A DNA stretch of 64,000 nucleotides from Chondrosia reniformis (lineage: Eukaryota > Porifera > Demospongiae > Chondrillida > Chondrillidae): NCBI GenBank assembly GCA_947172415.1, contig OX359194.1:4774001-4838000 (forward strand), read 5' to 3'. The position numbers were made by a program, and so were the translations under genes. Positions 46,150 through 60,600 of the stretch are shown here, piece by piece; position 1 is the first letter of the stretch; each line of letters starts with the position of its first letter. The notes beneath the pieces were generated by a model, which saw nothing but the letters and a program-made list of their open reading frames with translations, made no database searches and had not been told where the DNA came from.

Positions 46150-48300
46150 ATTTCTTCTAACTGTATTGAACTTATCTATTGAAAGGATCATCTTTCGACT
46201 TTTAGAGCGTCTAAAGACACAATTATGTTGTCTCTTCATTAAAAGTTGTCTTACACTTAATTCAAGTTTTGCTGCATAGTAAGCATAATATCATCTGATA
46301 AGGTTTATTGATAAAAGAAAACCACTTCATGAGATACCTTGTTGATATCATATGACACATATGAAGTTTACCAACTATTATCTAATGTATATCCTTATGT
46401 AGATAAGAGGTATCAGAAACTACTTTATCTTATGATTTCATCTCACACTAAATATTTTTTAACAATCAAGAATGATGAGGTTGTTAATATATAGGTATGT
46501 ATAATTTCATACATAAAATGAAGGGATTGTAGTGCCTGCTTCTCATTTTTGAGAGACCTATTTTTTATTCTTTGAATGAATAAATAATGGAGAAATTGGT
46601 ATATAATTGTATGCATTGATGAAAAGGTTGTGTCCTCAGACTCAGGGTTGTACATGTGTTCTTGCATCAAGGATAGTTAAAAAACCTGATCCTGGCAAGG
46701 GTGTTACATTGAATTAGGTATTTTTTAAAGAAGAACAAATCTATAATTATGGAGGTGGTCTAAGGAGGGGCTTGTGTATTTGGGCAAAGCCATCTTTATT
46801 TAAGCAATTGTTTCTATAACCAGGTATTACAGTTTACAGGTTCCAAAGACATATATAAGTACTCTGATACTGGTTATTGTTTCATTTAAAATGTCGTTTT
46901 TAGCGTGCCTATTTTTCTCTTACATATTACTTGTAACAACTTTTTGAAAGCCTTTTTGGTGGTAATTTAACTCGAAATTGTATTAATGTTGCTATTGAAG
47001 AAAGGAGCAGGTACTACGGCTCTTTAAAAAATGACATCCAAAAGGGGTACTACTGTTGCACTCTTTGATGTTGAAATGTACATATGACTCAAAGGTAGAC
47101 ATACGTATGTACATATGTAGTGAAACCTAGTTTATAAACTAAAACACACCATTTTCCTTACATGCTACATCTACTTTTACTAGCACCATTTAGGATTGCT
47201 GACTCTAAACCATATAGGAAGATAGGGAAATCACAGTATTGTTGGCTTTCATTTACAATAGAGCTTTATAGGTTCATAATTGCACTGCAATTTGTTATTT
47301 ATATATTCTTGTTTTTATGGCCCTCCTTGAAGCCATACAAATCATTTAATACATTACATATATGGAAACTTGTACAGTATACAATTAATATGTGAATCTG
47401 TTGGATAAACATAAATGTGAACTTGATTTTGTGTCTTGGTCAACATTAGAGGTGAGTTAAACACATTCACCATTATAAGGAAACAACTAACATCAGGTCA
47501 CCCGTTAGCTCTTGAAAGCAAATCTTTTAATACATGAATCACATTATTGAGTCATGGCTGATTTGATGCTAATGGTAGGTAACAGTATCTGCAGAGGACA
47601 GTTGAAATACAAAATGAGAACATTACAATAATGATAATTCAACCATATAAAAATTAATAGAAAGAGAGAGCCATGTAATTTTAAACAACCTTGTGGGATA
47701 CAGGATTAATAGTTACAAGGAATCACCAGCCTATTACATCATCAGGTAGTCTAGTATCATTTTTTATGTTTTCCATTAACATTGTGGTATGTAATGCACA
47801 AAACTGTCAACATTGTAAATTGTGTAACACTGTTTTTAATTGATATATTGAAGTTAGATTTGGCCCATATTAAGCAGTCTTACAAATTCACTTTACACCA
47901 ATAAAGGGGGATGTTTATACAATATAGAGTTAAGCTAGAGAATTTTCTGTTTCACTCTGTTTCTATTCTTTTAATTTTTGAGTGGAGTGAAAAAGTGAAA
48001 TCATAAAAGTACAGGAAATGGAGACAGGATTTTCCTCTATGCATCCTTACATGGAGGAAGGATTCCTGGCAACCAAAGGGTATTTAAGTCTTGACACCTA
48101 ATTTTTGGGATCCACCCTAAATTGATCAGAATTCCGAATTTTGCATAGACAACAGTTTCAAAAATCTTAACTGTTACTGATATCTCACCACAACAATGAC
48201 TTCATATGCATTCATGTCAAGGAGTGCAGAGTAATTACTAATACGATAAGAGCCATGCAAAGCAACGAAAAATAAAAATCAGAAAGATTGCTATAATGCA
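46150..48300. other. Intergenic region between convergent TMEM216 and ACAD8
   Basis: AT-rich, with no convincing gene. Open frames at 46443-46670 (minus) and 47162-47395 (plus) show no conserved motif or splice context. Confidence 0.6.
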
Positions 48301-48312
48301 TACTTAGCGATG

Positions 48313-48505
48313 CCAAGGTGACCCTGTTGGTACAGTGACTCCAAGGTGACCCTGTTGGTACAGTGACTCCAAGGTGACCCTGTTGGTACAGTGACTCCAA
48401 GGTGACCCTGTTGGTACAGTGACTCCAAGGTGACCCTGTTGGTACAGTGACTCCAAGGTGACCCTGTTGGTACAGTGACGCCAAGGTGACCCTGTTGGTG
48501 CAGTC
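48313..48505. repeat. 28-bp minisatellite, seven copies
   Basis: The unit CCAAGGTGACCCTGTTGGTA plus CAGTGACT repeats from 48313 at exact 28-base steps (48313, 48341, 48369, 48397, 48425, 48453, 48481). Only the last unit diverges in its second half. There are no spacers, so it is a tandem array and not CRISPR. Frames through it are repeat artefacts. It lies 125 bases past the ACAD8 stop in gene direction. Confidence 0.97.
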
Positions 48506-48629
48506 TCACTAAAAACACTGTTACAATATACTTACATGCATGCCTATGGGTTCATAGATAATCACAGGTCAATATTATCATGAGCACAAGGAATGCAGTA
48601 ATAAAATGCAATAATAGAAGTCTGTCAAA

Positions 48630-51600
48630 TTATCTCAACAAATCTCGAGACACCAACACCTTCATAATCTCATTGGTTCCTACCAAAATGAGTAACAATC
48701 CATAACACATTGTCAACAGTTTCATCTTGTAAAGCGTACCTTCTAGTATCTGATGAACTCTGGTATCTCTTACATATTGCTGAACTGCATAATCTTTCAA
48801 ATAACCATATCCTCCATGTAATTGGAGTGCTTCATTGCAAATCTAATTAACAGACAAGAGTGTTGCATTTCACCACTCCTATTAAAATTAATTAGAGAGA
48901 CACACCCTTTAGGAAACAGACACTGTATGGTGCCAACCTTTCCCATGTATATACGTGTCTATATTCACACTACTGTATTGTACAATTCCTACAATATTTC
49001 AGTGTAGGATAATGTATATGTTGATATACACAATTCTTAAAGTAAATTAACAAAAATGATGCTAGAAGAAGGAGTGGTAGTGCTGCAACAGTGACTAGCA
49101 CATCTGGAAAGAGTAATGAAACAAAGCAGTAATCATGTGGCAAGGCTAATCATACAGGAATGGCATACTGAAATCTGAACCATATACATCACTTCTGTGT
49201 TTGGGCACACCTTCCATGATAGCTGAAGTAGGGATGGTGCATCCAACCAGAAGTGATGTGTAAGGTTATATCACTTCAAATTCAATATGCAATTTTTGCG
49301 TAATAAGCATTGTCACATGATCCCTGTCCTGTTTTGTTACTTTTTCCAGATGTGCTAGTCACTGTTGCAGCATTGCCATCCCTAGATATATATTTCCAAA
49401 AATATTATTTTATTTGTAATTCCTTTTTCTTGTTAGTGTTCCTATTTAAACAGTCAATTTGAAAGAGTAAAATGTCAAAAGCCTAGATCTGTTATATATA
49501 AAATGGCGGCTGAGAAGACCACAACTTCTGTTTATTCACAATTAACATGCTTCATGTAGAGCACATTCAAACTTTGCAATTGCCTAGTTCAGAAACAATG
49601 TGCCTGTACAAGCGTTCATGTTAGCAATTATATTTGAAAAAAAGAAGACAAAATGAATTTTGGAAATGGGGCTATTGTTGGTTTGCCACTTTGCAAACAT
49701 TGTGGAGCATTAAAACACATTTAATTATTTAAAAAAGTGTTCATAAATGACTGAAATAATCAAATACATATAATTGAAATCGTTTTGTTGTTGATTTATG
49801 AGGTACTAATTGATAATACTGTGAACAGGGTGGCCATAATTTTTGGCCATTCCGATTTAGAGAGTACTTTGTAATACAAGGAGACAGAAAAGCTCACATT
49901 GAAGCATTTATCAGTTGAAAACTGTTTAGCAGCTGCACAAAGTGAGACGTGGTTGGCTGCTTCATCATCCAATGCCTTAGCTGCGTTTCGAACCATCAAT
50001 CTTGATGCAATCAAATCTGTTGCCATTTCTGCAATTTTAAATTGCAGATACTACAAATACAAAAAGTCAGTGATTTAACAATTGATATGGTACAAACTCT
50101 TCTATAAACAGCAAATAAATAATAATATTCACTTAAATAATTAAACTATATTATGGACTTGATGCCCTTAACTTTGTTAAAAGTACCTGAAACTCTGACA
50201 AGTATTGCCCAAATGCTTTTCTAACTTTTAAATGTTCCCTAGCTAGATTAACTGCACTATGAGCTGCTCCCAAACTACATGAAGCTGATTAAAAACAAAA
50301 GTTACATTTAGAAATGGCAAAACACCTCAAATGCATAACAAGAATACTAATTACACTTTTTCTGCAAAAGGTTGTACCTTCACCAGTGTTACGCAGAAAA
50401 CTAGAGATCTAAGAGATCCAAATCCAATCTTAAAGCTTTGATACCACTATCAGCTGATATGGATTTTACCCCACCCACTCATGTCTCTTGAGTTGCCTTG
50501 TCAGCAGATAAGTGGTATAGCCAATATTGTTACTAACCACTAATTACGGGAAACTATAGCCCATTAGACTCCTCTGCAGAGTAGCCATTCAGACTTTCAT
50601 TGTATGCCATAAAGATGAGTCCTAATAAGGACAAAACAGCTGTCTATGGCTTGACCATTTGTCTGAAGCAGTCTCCAGTTCCTGTCAAATTAATTTTGGT
50701 TCCGCCCAGGAGCTCATTGTGCTCCTCAGGAGACATCAGTGGATGGGTTAGAAATCTACAGTGTAATTAGACTGACATCTTATGCATTCATAATAAACCC
50801 GTTACCTATATTTATTCTTCCACCATTTAGTCCTTTCATAGCTATTTTGAATCCTTGGCCCTCATCTCCAACTTGGTTTGCTATTGGAACATGACAGTCT
50901 TCAAATATGACTTGTTTAGTGGGCTGTGAATTCCAACCAACCTGAATACCAGAGATCATTACAGTAATACCATTGTGATGTTAGACACATGCAATTGTAT
51001 GCCTTATGGGAAGGTAAAAACCTTTTTCTCTTTTTTTCCAAAGCTTAGTCCAGGCCTGTCCTTCTCCACAAGTATACAGCTTATACCTTTAGGGCCATCA
51101 TTTGTCTCCCCAGTCCGACACATAACTAGGTATACATCGGTAGACCCAGCACCACTGATAAAAGCCTTACAGTTGAAATGAAATATGACATGGATACACA
51201 CAATGTAATAAAGATTACAAAAGAAGGTTATTTTGACTTTACAAAACTGGCACTTGCACTTACTTTAGTACCGTTAAGAACATAATATTCACCATCCTTG
51301 ACTGCCTTAGTTTCCAGAGCAGCAGCATCACTACCAGCTCCTGGTTCAGTCAAACAGTAGGAGGCAAATTTCTAAAAAAAATCAACTAATTTAATAAATT
51401 ACATGACAGCTGTTGTTGATTCCATGAGGTACCTCCATTGTACAAAGTGAAGGTAACCATTGTTTCCTCTGGTCTTCTTTTCCAAAAGCATCAATCATCC
51501 AACCACACATGCTACATATAGTCAATGGAGACAATCTGTAGGTCAATGGATGTTAGGATTGATGGATAGACGGAGAGGGGGAATGGACAGATGGATGGTC

Positions 51601-54600
51601 ATTGGATGTGATGGCTGAGAAGGTGCATGGAAAGATGGATGTACGTACGGCTGTTTGGGTGGGTGGGGGATGGGTGGATGTGTGAAAGGGCAGATGGATA
51701 GATGAACGGATGAATGGATGAATTGATGGAAGGATGGAAGCAGGGCTTCATAAAGAACCCTATAAAATCACAGATTTACCCTCTAAAGTTGAGTTTTACC
51801 CTTAAAATTTGTTTCTGCCAGCAATAACCACACCCCTATTTTTATCATGCCAAAAGCTTTGATGTCCCATGTATTCCATACGGTCTTATTTATATTGTGC
51901 TTAAACCCAGTGGGAGAAGAAGATGAAAGAAGGGAAAAGAAGGAAGAAAAGACTCCTGTATCTTCATTCAAAGCTCTCTTCAGGTTTAGTTCCCCTATAG
52001 GCTCTTTTACAGAATAGGCTTAGCATGTAGGAAAATGTTATCTTAGATTTTTCATAAGCTTTAATGCATAACGGAGTAGATCACTTTTACCATGTCATGT
52101 CACTGACTATTATCAGGGATGGATGGATGGATGTGTAGATGGGTTGGTGGAAGGATTCCTTCTTTCCCCTCAATTGTGAAAATAGTAGCAGCGGAATTTT
52201 TCTGGAATATGATCTTTATTATTGAAAATATATTAAAATTGAAAAAAAACGGCTGTCTGAATTGGCTTGCTGACTTTTTTGGGATATTGTGATTCCTTCA
52301 ATTTGGCCTCATTTAGCCCCAACTCTTTGATATTTGGCCATCTAGATGTCCTCGGTTGCTGCTCCCCGGCCTTTACCTTCCCAGTGTTGCCACTGCCTTC
52401 GTTCCATCTCCATAACCTCATCCGGTTATACTCTCCAACATGGGCCCCGAAGTTCTCGCTGTCCAGGCTCAGGAAAGCTCCCAGCCCAATCTATAGACCC
52501 AGGTTAACCTCCTGGGCATTCACCATCAGCTACCATCTCACCTCAAATTCTTTCAGCTCCCCCATCTGGACCCCTCCAGTCAACCAACTAGCTTTGTTTC
52601 CATCACAACCCCTGGTTAAGGTAATAAGACGTATACCCAAGGGGGCGCGGGGGTTCCTGCCAGTCTTATATCTTGAATACGGTGTTGAAGAAGAATGACC
52701 ATGCCTCTTGGTCACGTTTGCTCCATTTCAGTGTTTACTGCCTAAGATTACCTAGTACATCAGACCCACCACATTCCCACTCTTTAGTTTCTGCCATTAA
52801 CTCTCGGATTAAGCAAAAAGAGCTTCCATCTAGCCCTCTTTCAGCTCGTAAGGGTCGGCCTCAGCCTCTTAATTAAGGGATTTGGTAGATGCTAAACTGG
52901 GGGAGGGAGACTTCCGAGGAGCTCTCAGGTTGGTCACTTCTGAGGACATGTTAGCCCCTCCCAATGATGAAACTTTTGAAGAGCTTTTAAAGAAGCATCC
53001 GCCTCGTCATTCTGAACCTTCCTCTAGGCATCTGACCTTACCTCCTTCAAGCCTGTCGGTATCTGAAGAAGACATCACCAGGGCGGTTTTATCTATCCCC
53101 AGAGGTTCAGCAGGAGGTCCTGATGGCTTAAGGCCTCAGCATCTAAAAAGGATGTGCTTTCTTCTAAATCCTCCAGTTCTTCACTCCTACCTCTCCTCAC
53201 CTCCTTCGTGCAGTTGGTTCTTGATGGTAGGGACCCACCTGCCTTTCATCCATTTATCTTCGGTGCTAATTTGTTTGCATTTAGGAAGAAACTTGGAGGC
53301 ATCAGGCCTATTGCTGTTGGGTACACTCTTCGACGCCTTTGTTCCAAGGTTGTCTGTAAAAAGGTACTTGAGGACTCAGGGATATCCTGGCTCTGTATCA
53401 GGTTGGCTTTGGTGTTAGGGGTGGAGGTGAAGCTACAGTCCATGTTGCCAGACATCTCAAGTCCCTACCCGCCTCTAAGATTATGTTGATGCTTGACTTT
53501 AGCAATGCCTTTAATTCTATCTTCAGACATAAAATGTTACAGTCTGTTTCTAAGTTGTCTCCATCTCTCTATTCTTACGTCCACTTGGCCTATTCTTCAC
53601 TATCAACTCTCTTTTGGGCAGCCAAGTTAATTTCTTCTGAGGAAGGGATCCAGCAAGTGGACCCTTTAGGACCCCTTCTCTTTTGCCTCTCGATCCACAA
53701 TCTAGTTGAGAGGCTCAAATCCGAGTTCCATCTTTTCTACCTAGACGATGGAATCTTGGGAGGGGATGTTCCTTCTCTCAAGGAAGATATTGAGCTTCTG
53801 ACCTGGGAGGGTGCTGAGCTCGGACTGATCCTCAATAGTGGTAAGTCTGAGGTCATCAGTCCTGACTCTAACACCATTCACTCCATTCAAACATTACTTG
53901 GCCTTGCCTAAGCTCCTCTATACCCTAAAAACAGCAGCTTGCCTTCAATCTCCAGCTGTAGCTGAGTTCGACATGATCCTCCAATCCATCTTAAGTAAAA
54001 TCCTAAACATGAGACTTGAGGACAATCACTCTGCTGGGACCCAAGCTTCCCTCGCTATTAAACTGGGGTCTAAACTCTTCCCAACTCTATTCTTTAAAGA
54101 CAGTAGTAGGGTCCAATTGTCATTCTACCCTTTTGAGGCCGGAAAGGTCTGTTTGCAAGTACTTCTCTCAGTCTTATTCCCAATCTCCATCACTTGGCTT
54201 CAAGATTATCCATATCAATACAAGAGGTCTTCCACCTCACCTGGTTGAAATCAAATGCCTTATCTTTTTTGTACACCTGATGTAGTAGTTGCCATTACTG
54301 AAACATGGTTAACTCTGACATTAATGACTGTGAAATCACCATTCCAGGCTACAACCTTTTTCGTACTGATCAAAACCAAAATGGTGGTGGGGTCGCATGC
54401 TATACAAAGAATTCAATTCTCTTCTCTAGCCACTTGCAAAGACTTATGCTCACTGTCAATTAAGTCTCTAAGGCTATCCATCAGTGCACCCCATCTCCCA
54501 TCTCAGTTTACCCTAGGGTGTTGCTACAGACTGCCAAACACAAAGAGATTCTCCCTAACACTATTCTTTGATCAGATTGAATGCATTCTCCCCAACCGGA

Positions 54601-57600
54601 AACATGTAGTGATGACTGGTGACTTCAATATTAACATCTTGCATAACAAAACCCTCTTACCACTGTGTTGGACAATTTTCTTGACAGTCACAACTTAATC
54701 ATTCCTATATGAGATCCGAACCAGAATCTCTCCCTCCTCTGCATCTCTCCTTGACCTCTTCATCTTGATGAACTCCCTATGGACACCTGTGGTCTACTTG
54801 ATGACAGCTTCTCTGACCACCAACCTATCTTCTTGACTCTGAAAGGGAAGAAACACAAAGACAGAGGCAGGCAAACTGAGAAGAGGAATTAGAGGAACTT
54901 TAATAGTGATAATTTAATGAGGACCTCTACAGCATTCCCTGGTCTCTGATGGAGACATTTACCAATCCTGATGATAAACTAACCTTCTTTAAGACTATAA
55001 AGGATGGACCTCACGGCTGTTGTGGTTAAACACCAAAAGTGGCTGGAGTGCTCAAAGCAGAGGAGGACTGTCTTAAAAGAAGCCAGATTGATACTGGGAA
55101 GCCACGGTATAGAACTAGAATCGGAAATGTGGCTAAAGACAGATCCCTCACAAAATAGTGTAAGAGAATGGAGGAGAGTGGCACGTGAGCTCCGGGAGGC
55201 TCAGACTGAAAGGTTAAAAAGTAACCTAGCTAAAAAGTCTCACCAGGGCTCATTACACAGACAAGTCACAAATAGGGAGTCTTACGTATGTGTGGCTTTC
55301 TGAGAGGAGACTCAGATCTCAAACTGAGGCTCTGATTCTCGCAGCCCAAGATGATGTGCTGCACACTAGGTGGTACCAAAATAGGATTCTGAAGAATTCT
55401 AGCCTCCTAATGTGCAGAGAATGTGGCAAGGCTATGGAAACGGTCAAACACATACTAAACATGTGTGAGCCCAAGGGATTTTCTCTCTACAAAGAGAGAC
55501 ATGACCGGGCAATACTGATAGTGTTGTGGAGACTGTTGAAAGAATATGGATTCAGGCAGGAAGAGCCCTGGTACAAACTAGAAGCAAAACCAGTCTATGA
55601 GAATAGGTCTGTCAAAATCTTGTGGGATCCTAGTATCCCTACAGATGATGAAATGACAGAAAGAAGGCCAGACTTAGTGGTTGAGGATCGGCTAAGTAAG
55701 TCCATCTTCATTATTGAGATGTCAGTTCCTACTGACAGCAATATTAATGGAAGATGGCAAGAGAAGTTCCAAAAGTACCAGAAGCTGGCAGCTGATATGA
55801 GGAAACAATTTAGGGGCTACCGAATTAAGGTAGTCCCGATGATAATTGGTGCTTTGGGGACAGTGGACACGCTCCTGGAAGACCTTAGGGGAATTCCAAA
55901 GCTGTCAAAAAGTGCAGTAGAAGTGATGAGAGCGATGCAGAGAACTGTTCTCTGTTCGGCTGTGAGGATATTGAGGCGACATCTATCTGTTGAGGGATTG
56001 GGGCCTGGACGATAAGTAGTCCTGTCCCAGTCCTTGCCTGTCGACCTCTGGAAAGCAGTGGTGGATTGGTGTATGGAGGTACTCCCTCCTATTATGACGG
56101 TCAACTTTGGCCCGACGTGCACCCGTCTGCTGCTGTCGGAAGGAGGAAAAGCCGAGGCTTCTGGCTAAAAACCCAAAGAAAGGAAAACATAACTGACTGA
56201 GGGTTGTCCAAGCCAGATACTCCTTGCCTTAGTACACTAAGGCAAGAAGTAACAAGGTTCTCCGTTAAGGCTTTTGTTTTTCAAGTAAATAAAGGATGGA
56301 CCTCACGGCTGTTGTGGTTAAACACCAAAAGTGGCTGGAGTGCTCAAAGCAGAGGAGGACTGTCTTAAAAGAAGCCAGATTGATACTGGGAAGCCACGGT
56401 ATAGAACTAGAATCGGAAATGTGGCTAAAGACAGATCCCTCACAAAATAGTGTAAGAGAATGGAGGAGAGTGGCACGTGAGCTCCGGGAGGCTCAGACTG
56501 AAAGGTTAAAACGTAACCTAGCTAAAAAGTCTCACCAGGGCTCATTACACAGACAAGTCACAAATAGGGAGTCTTACGTATGTGTGGCTTTCTGAGAGGA
56601 GACTCAGATCTCAAACTGAGGCTCTGATTCTCGCAGCCCAAGATGATGTGCTGCACACTAGGTGGTACCGAAACAGGATTCTGAAGAATTCTAGCCTCCT
56701 AATGTGCAGAGAATGTGGCAAGGCTATGTAAACAGTCAAACACATACTAAACATGTGTAAGCCCAAGGGATTTTCTCTCTACAAAGAGAGGCATGACCGG
56801 TCAATACTGTTAGTGTTGTGGAGATTGTTGAAAGAATATGGATTCAAGCAGGAAGAGCCCTGGTGCAAACTAGAAGCAAAACCAGTCTATGAGGATAAGT
56901 CTGTCAAAATCTTGTGGGATCCTAGTATCCCTACAGATGAAGAAATGACAGAAAGAAGGCCAGACTTAGTGGTTGAGGATCGGCTATGTAAGTCCATCTT
57001 CATTCCTACTGACAGCAATATTAATGGAAGATGGCAAGAGAAGATCCAAAAGTACCAGAAGCTGGAGGCTGATATGAGGAAACAATTTAGGAGCTACCGA
57101 ATTAAAAATTGGTGCTTGGGGACTGTGGATACGCTCCCAGATGACCTGAGGAGCATTCCAAAGCTGTCAAAAGGTGCAGTAGAAGTGATGAGAGCCATGC
57201 AGAGATCTGCTCTCTGTTCGGCTGTAAGGATATTGAGGTGGCATCTATCTGTTGAGGGATTGGAGCCTGGGCGATAAGTAGTCCTGTCCCAGTCCTTGCC
57301 TGTCGACCTCTGGAAAGCAGAGGTGGATTGGTGTATGGAGGTACTCCCTCCTATTATGATGGTCAATTTTGGCCCGACGTGCACCTGTCTGCTGCTGCTG
57401 GAAGGAGGCAACGCCGAGGCTTCCGGCTAAAAACCCAAAGAAGAGAAAACATGACTGACTGAGGGTTGTCCAAGCCAGATACTCCTTGCCTTAGTAAGGT
57501 TATCAAGAATGGACTACTTGACAGGCATGCACCTCTCAAGACAGTTCCTACTAAGAAAGATAGAGTTCCCTTGGTGAACAAGAGATTCTTACATTTATCA

Positions 57601-60600
57601 TTATTAGAAATAAACTACACAGAATCTTTAAATCAAGTCAAATGTGTGAAAACTGGTTAAGAGAGAATACAAAGGAATTTCTTAAGTTTCAAAAGCAGTT
57701 CAAATCTTCCATCACCAACTACTTTAACTGCACTGCACCATCCCTTGCCAACATGTTCAACAGACATTTCTCAACTGTCTCTAGGGCCGCTGTTCAACTT
57801 CCTAAGCAACATATCCCATCTAACCAATCTAGTGAGGCCTCTTTCTCTTTCAAACCTATTGATGCTGATCAATGTAGAAACCTCGTCATGTGACTAACTT
57901 CCAGCAAATCAACAGGTTCTGATAATATGCCATCTCAAATACTGAAATCAGGGACTGCTGTAGTCTCTTCCCCCCATTAGTTACATTATCAACCAGCATT
58001 TTTCCTAGATCCTGGAAAACTGCTCATGTAATCCCAATACCAAGCCCGGCTATGACAAATAGTCCCTTAGTAGCTAAGTCCTGGAGTCTGCAGTTGTCTC
58101 TCAGCTATAACAGGTCATCTGGAAGTAAACAATCTGCTGAATCCTTAACAATCTGCTTTTCGTCCATCCCAATCTACCTGCACCACTCTCCTACATGCCA
58201 CTAATTATTGGAATAAACATAATTGGTACACCTGTCTGGACAGTGGTCTTCTGATTGGAAAAATCTTTGAGACAGTAAATCACCTGAAAGATTGTTCCTG
58301 AAGTTGACATCCCTTGGACTAACCTCTAGTACCCTGGAGTGGTTCAATTCATATTTGCATAGTAGACACCAATCCACTTTATAGATAACCACTATTCTGA
58401 TCCACTATTTCTCTCCTCTGGCGTACCTCAAGGATCAATTTTGGGACCGATCTTATTCTTAGCTTTTTTCAATGATCTACCAACCTCCTTTCTGGCTCCA
58501 TAACTATACTTTATGCTTATGAAACCACCATCTGTGTTACTGGTGACTCAGTTACCACCATCTGTAACTGATGACTCAGTTAAGGTTACAAGTTCCACAG
58601 TTACATTGCCCCTTGAAAGCAGCACAACCACCTCAAAGTCAATCCAACGGAGACCAAATCCATCTTAATCCATCCACTTCTCAAACAAGCTACACACCTG
58701 AATATCACGCTAGAGGGATCCCACACATTGAACAGGTTCCTAAATTTAAAATACCTTGGTGTATGGCTTAACGAAACCCTCGCATCTCTGCTATTGTCAA
58801 ATGCAACATCTCTCTCCTTAGGAGACTGTCATGGTTCCTTCCTATTCTCTACTACAGTACTCAGATTCTCCCTTCCTTGACTACTGCGATGTAGTCTGGT
58901 CCTCTCTTCCAAGCTATCTTTCTCAGAAACTCCAAGCTCCTGCAACATTATGCTGCTAGGGTGATTACCCATGAACACCGTTCAACTTCTGCCAGCAGAG
59001 TATGTAAGGAGCTTGGCTGGGAAACACTTAAATGGCAACAACCCCACCATCTTCTCATTAGTACTTTCAAATCTATCAAACCTACATCCTAGTTATCTTG
59101 ACAACCGTTTCACCAGCAAGTCCAAGGTACACTCCCATCATACTCGCCGTGCAAACCTGGACATACACCCCCATTATCCAAAGCCTCCTTTGGAAAGCAT
59201 TTGCTGGCAGTTATGCATGAAACAGCCTACCTGTTGATGTACGTAAAGTCAATGTCTACCCTCACTGCTCTTTCCGGAAAGTTATTTCTACCTCACCACT
59301 TGACTAATATCTATATAATATACTATTGAATTATTTGCTGAATTAAATGTTATCCTCCACCCATGTACGTATGTACTGTAAAAGAACATTTCCCTTTTAA
59401 TACTTATTAGTACTTTAGTACTTATTATACCTTATATTGTTTTCATTTGCTGATTCCGTTGTATGGCTTCATGTTACGTAAAGATATTTATCTATATATA
59501 TAATATGGGTTCATACACAACCTTAATTTATATGTCAATACATTGTTTTTGCAAATGGTGGCATTCTCGATGCTTTAGTTAATGAAGCTTTTCTATCATT
59601 ATTTGTAATGTTCAGGACACTTAAGCAACCTCAACTGTTAAGATTAAGAATATATGTATTAAATCCCAACGATGCGGCCAATTAGTTTGAGCGCGGATGA
59701 GTTTTAAACTCGAAATACTTGTTTTTATATTCGTCCCACTTATTTTTTCTCTCCACTATTTTCCTGTACTATATGTCTGGGTACCCTGGAAAGTAGCAAA
59801 TTGCTAATGGGCCCTCTCTCAGCTTAAACAATACTAAATTGATTGATTGACTGATTGATTGAGTAAAGGATGGATGGATGGATGGATGATTGGATTGATG
59901 GATGGATGGATGGCTGGATGGATGGATGGATGGGTGGATGGATGGATTGATGGATGGATGGAAAACAGATATATGGGCTGAGAAGAATCATTGGTGATAG
60001 GATTTCTGGGTGGAATAATTACTTGTGAATGCTAATATAAGCGGTAGTGCTGACACAGCCAGTTGCCAATGCTTCAAAGATAACAGATGTGTCCAAACGG
60101 CTAAGGCCACTTCCTCCAACATCTTCACGTATGTATATGCCTGAAGTAATAGGGAGTAATCACTCTGGTTGCCACTGATTTAACTGGGACCACTGTAAAG
60201 TAGCCAATGGCTAAGAGGCTCCCCAGTCTAAATAATGCTTATTGAATTGAATTGAATAGATTTATAGAGCACCAGCAACATATATTTAACAGATTTAGAT
60301 ATTTCAACTGAGAGGTCTTCATCAGCAATCTACTGATGAAGGCCTCCTGATGGGTATACCATACAATAACGGAAAGCATGGCCAATAGCCAGCCATTTGC
60401 AGCTTATATAATGGTACCTCCAAGTCCTAAGGCAGCAGCTTTCCTCATTGTCTCTTTGGGAAACACTTCCTACAAAGACAACAAACAATGCTGCTGCAAT
60501 CAGTGAGTGTATATAAAAACATATTTAACCAACCTCTTCATCCCAATACTCCATATGAGGCTGCATTTCATTTTTGGCAAATTCATACGCAGTTCTCTGG

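Larger units (their letters stand above)
54190..59320 (+). pseudogene. CR1-like LINE remnant, split by a nested insertion
   Basis: The 5' part (54190-54995) has endonuclease blocks [37 protein letters not shown] and [16 protein letters not shown] in shifting frames. The 3' part (57497-59320) resumes with [63 protein letters not shown], a lost YADD region and [14 protein letters not shown] blocks. Many stops. The gap 54999-57496 is the endonuclease-domain retroelement pair. Plus strand, antisense to ACAD8. Confidence 0.8.

Noticed and set aside
46443..47395. Frames 46443-46670 and 47162-47395 as small genes
   Set aside because: AT-rich, hydrophobic by composition, no motif, no splice or promoter context.
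48212..48518. Two open frames with a repeated peptide, or a CRISPR-like array
   Set aside because: They are direct readings of a spacerless 28-base tandem repeat in an animal genome; there are no unique spacers.
51511..51535. Acceptor at 51536 for ACAD8 exon 5
   Set aside because: It gives extra residues absent from the family; the AG at 51512 restores the conserved NMC-x-WM block in phase.
60280..60350. CTGATGAAGGCC near 60330 as another hammerhead core
   Set aside because: No GAAAC box, stem II or matching stem I follows; it is part of a dispersed repeat.
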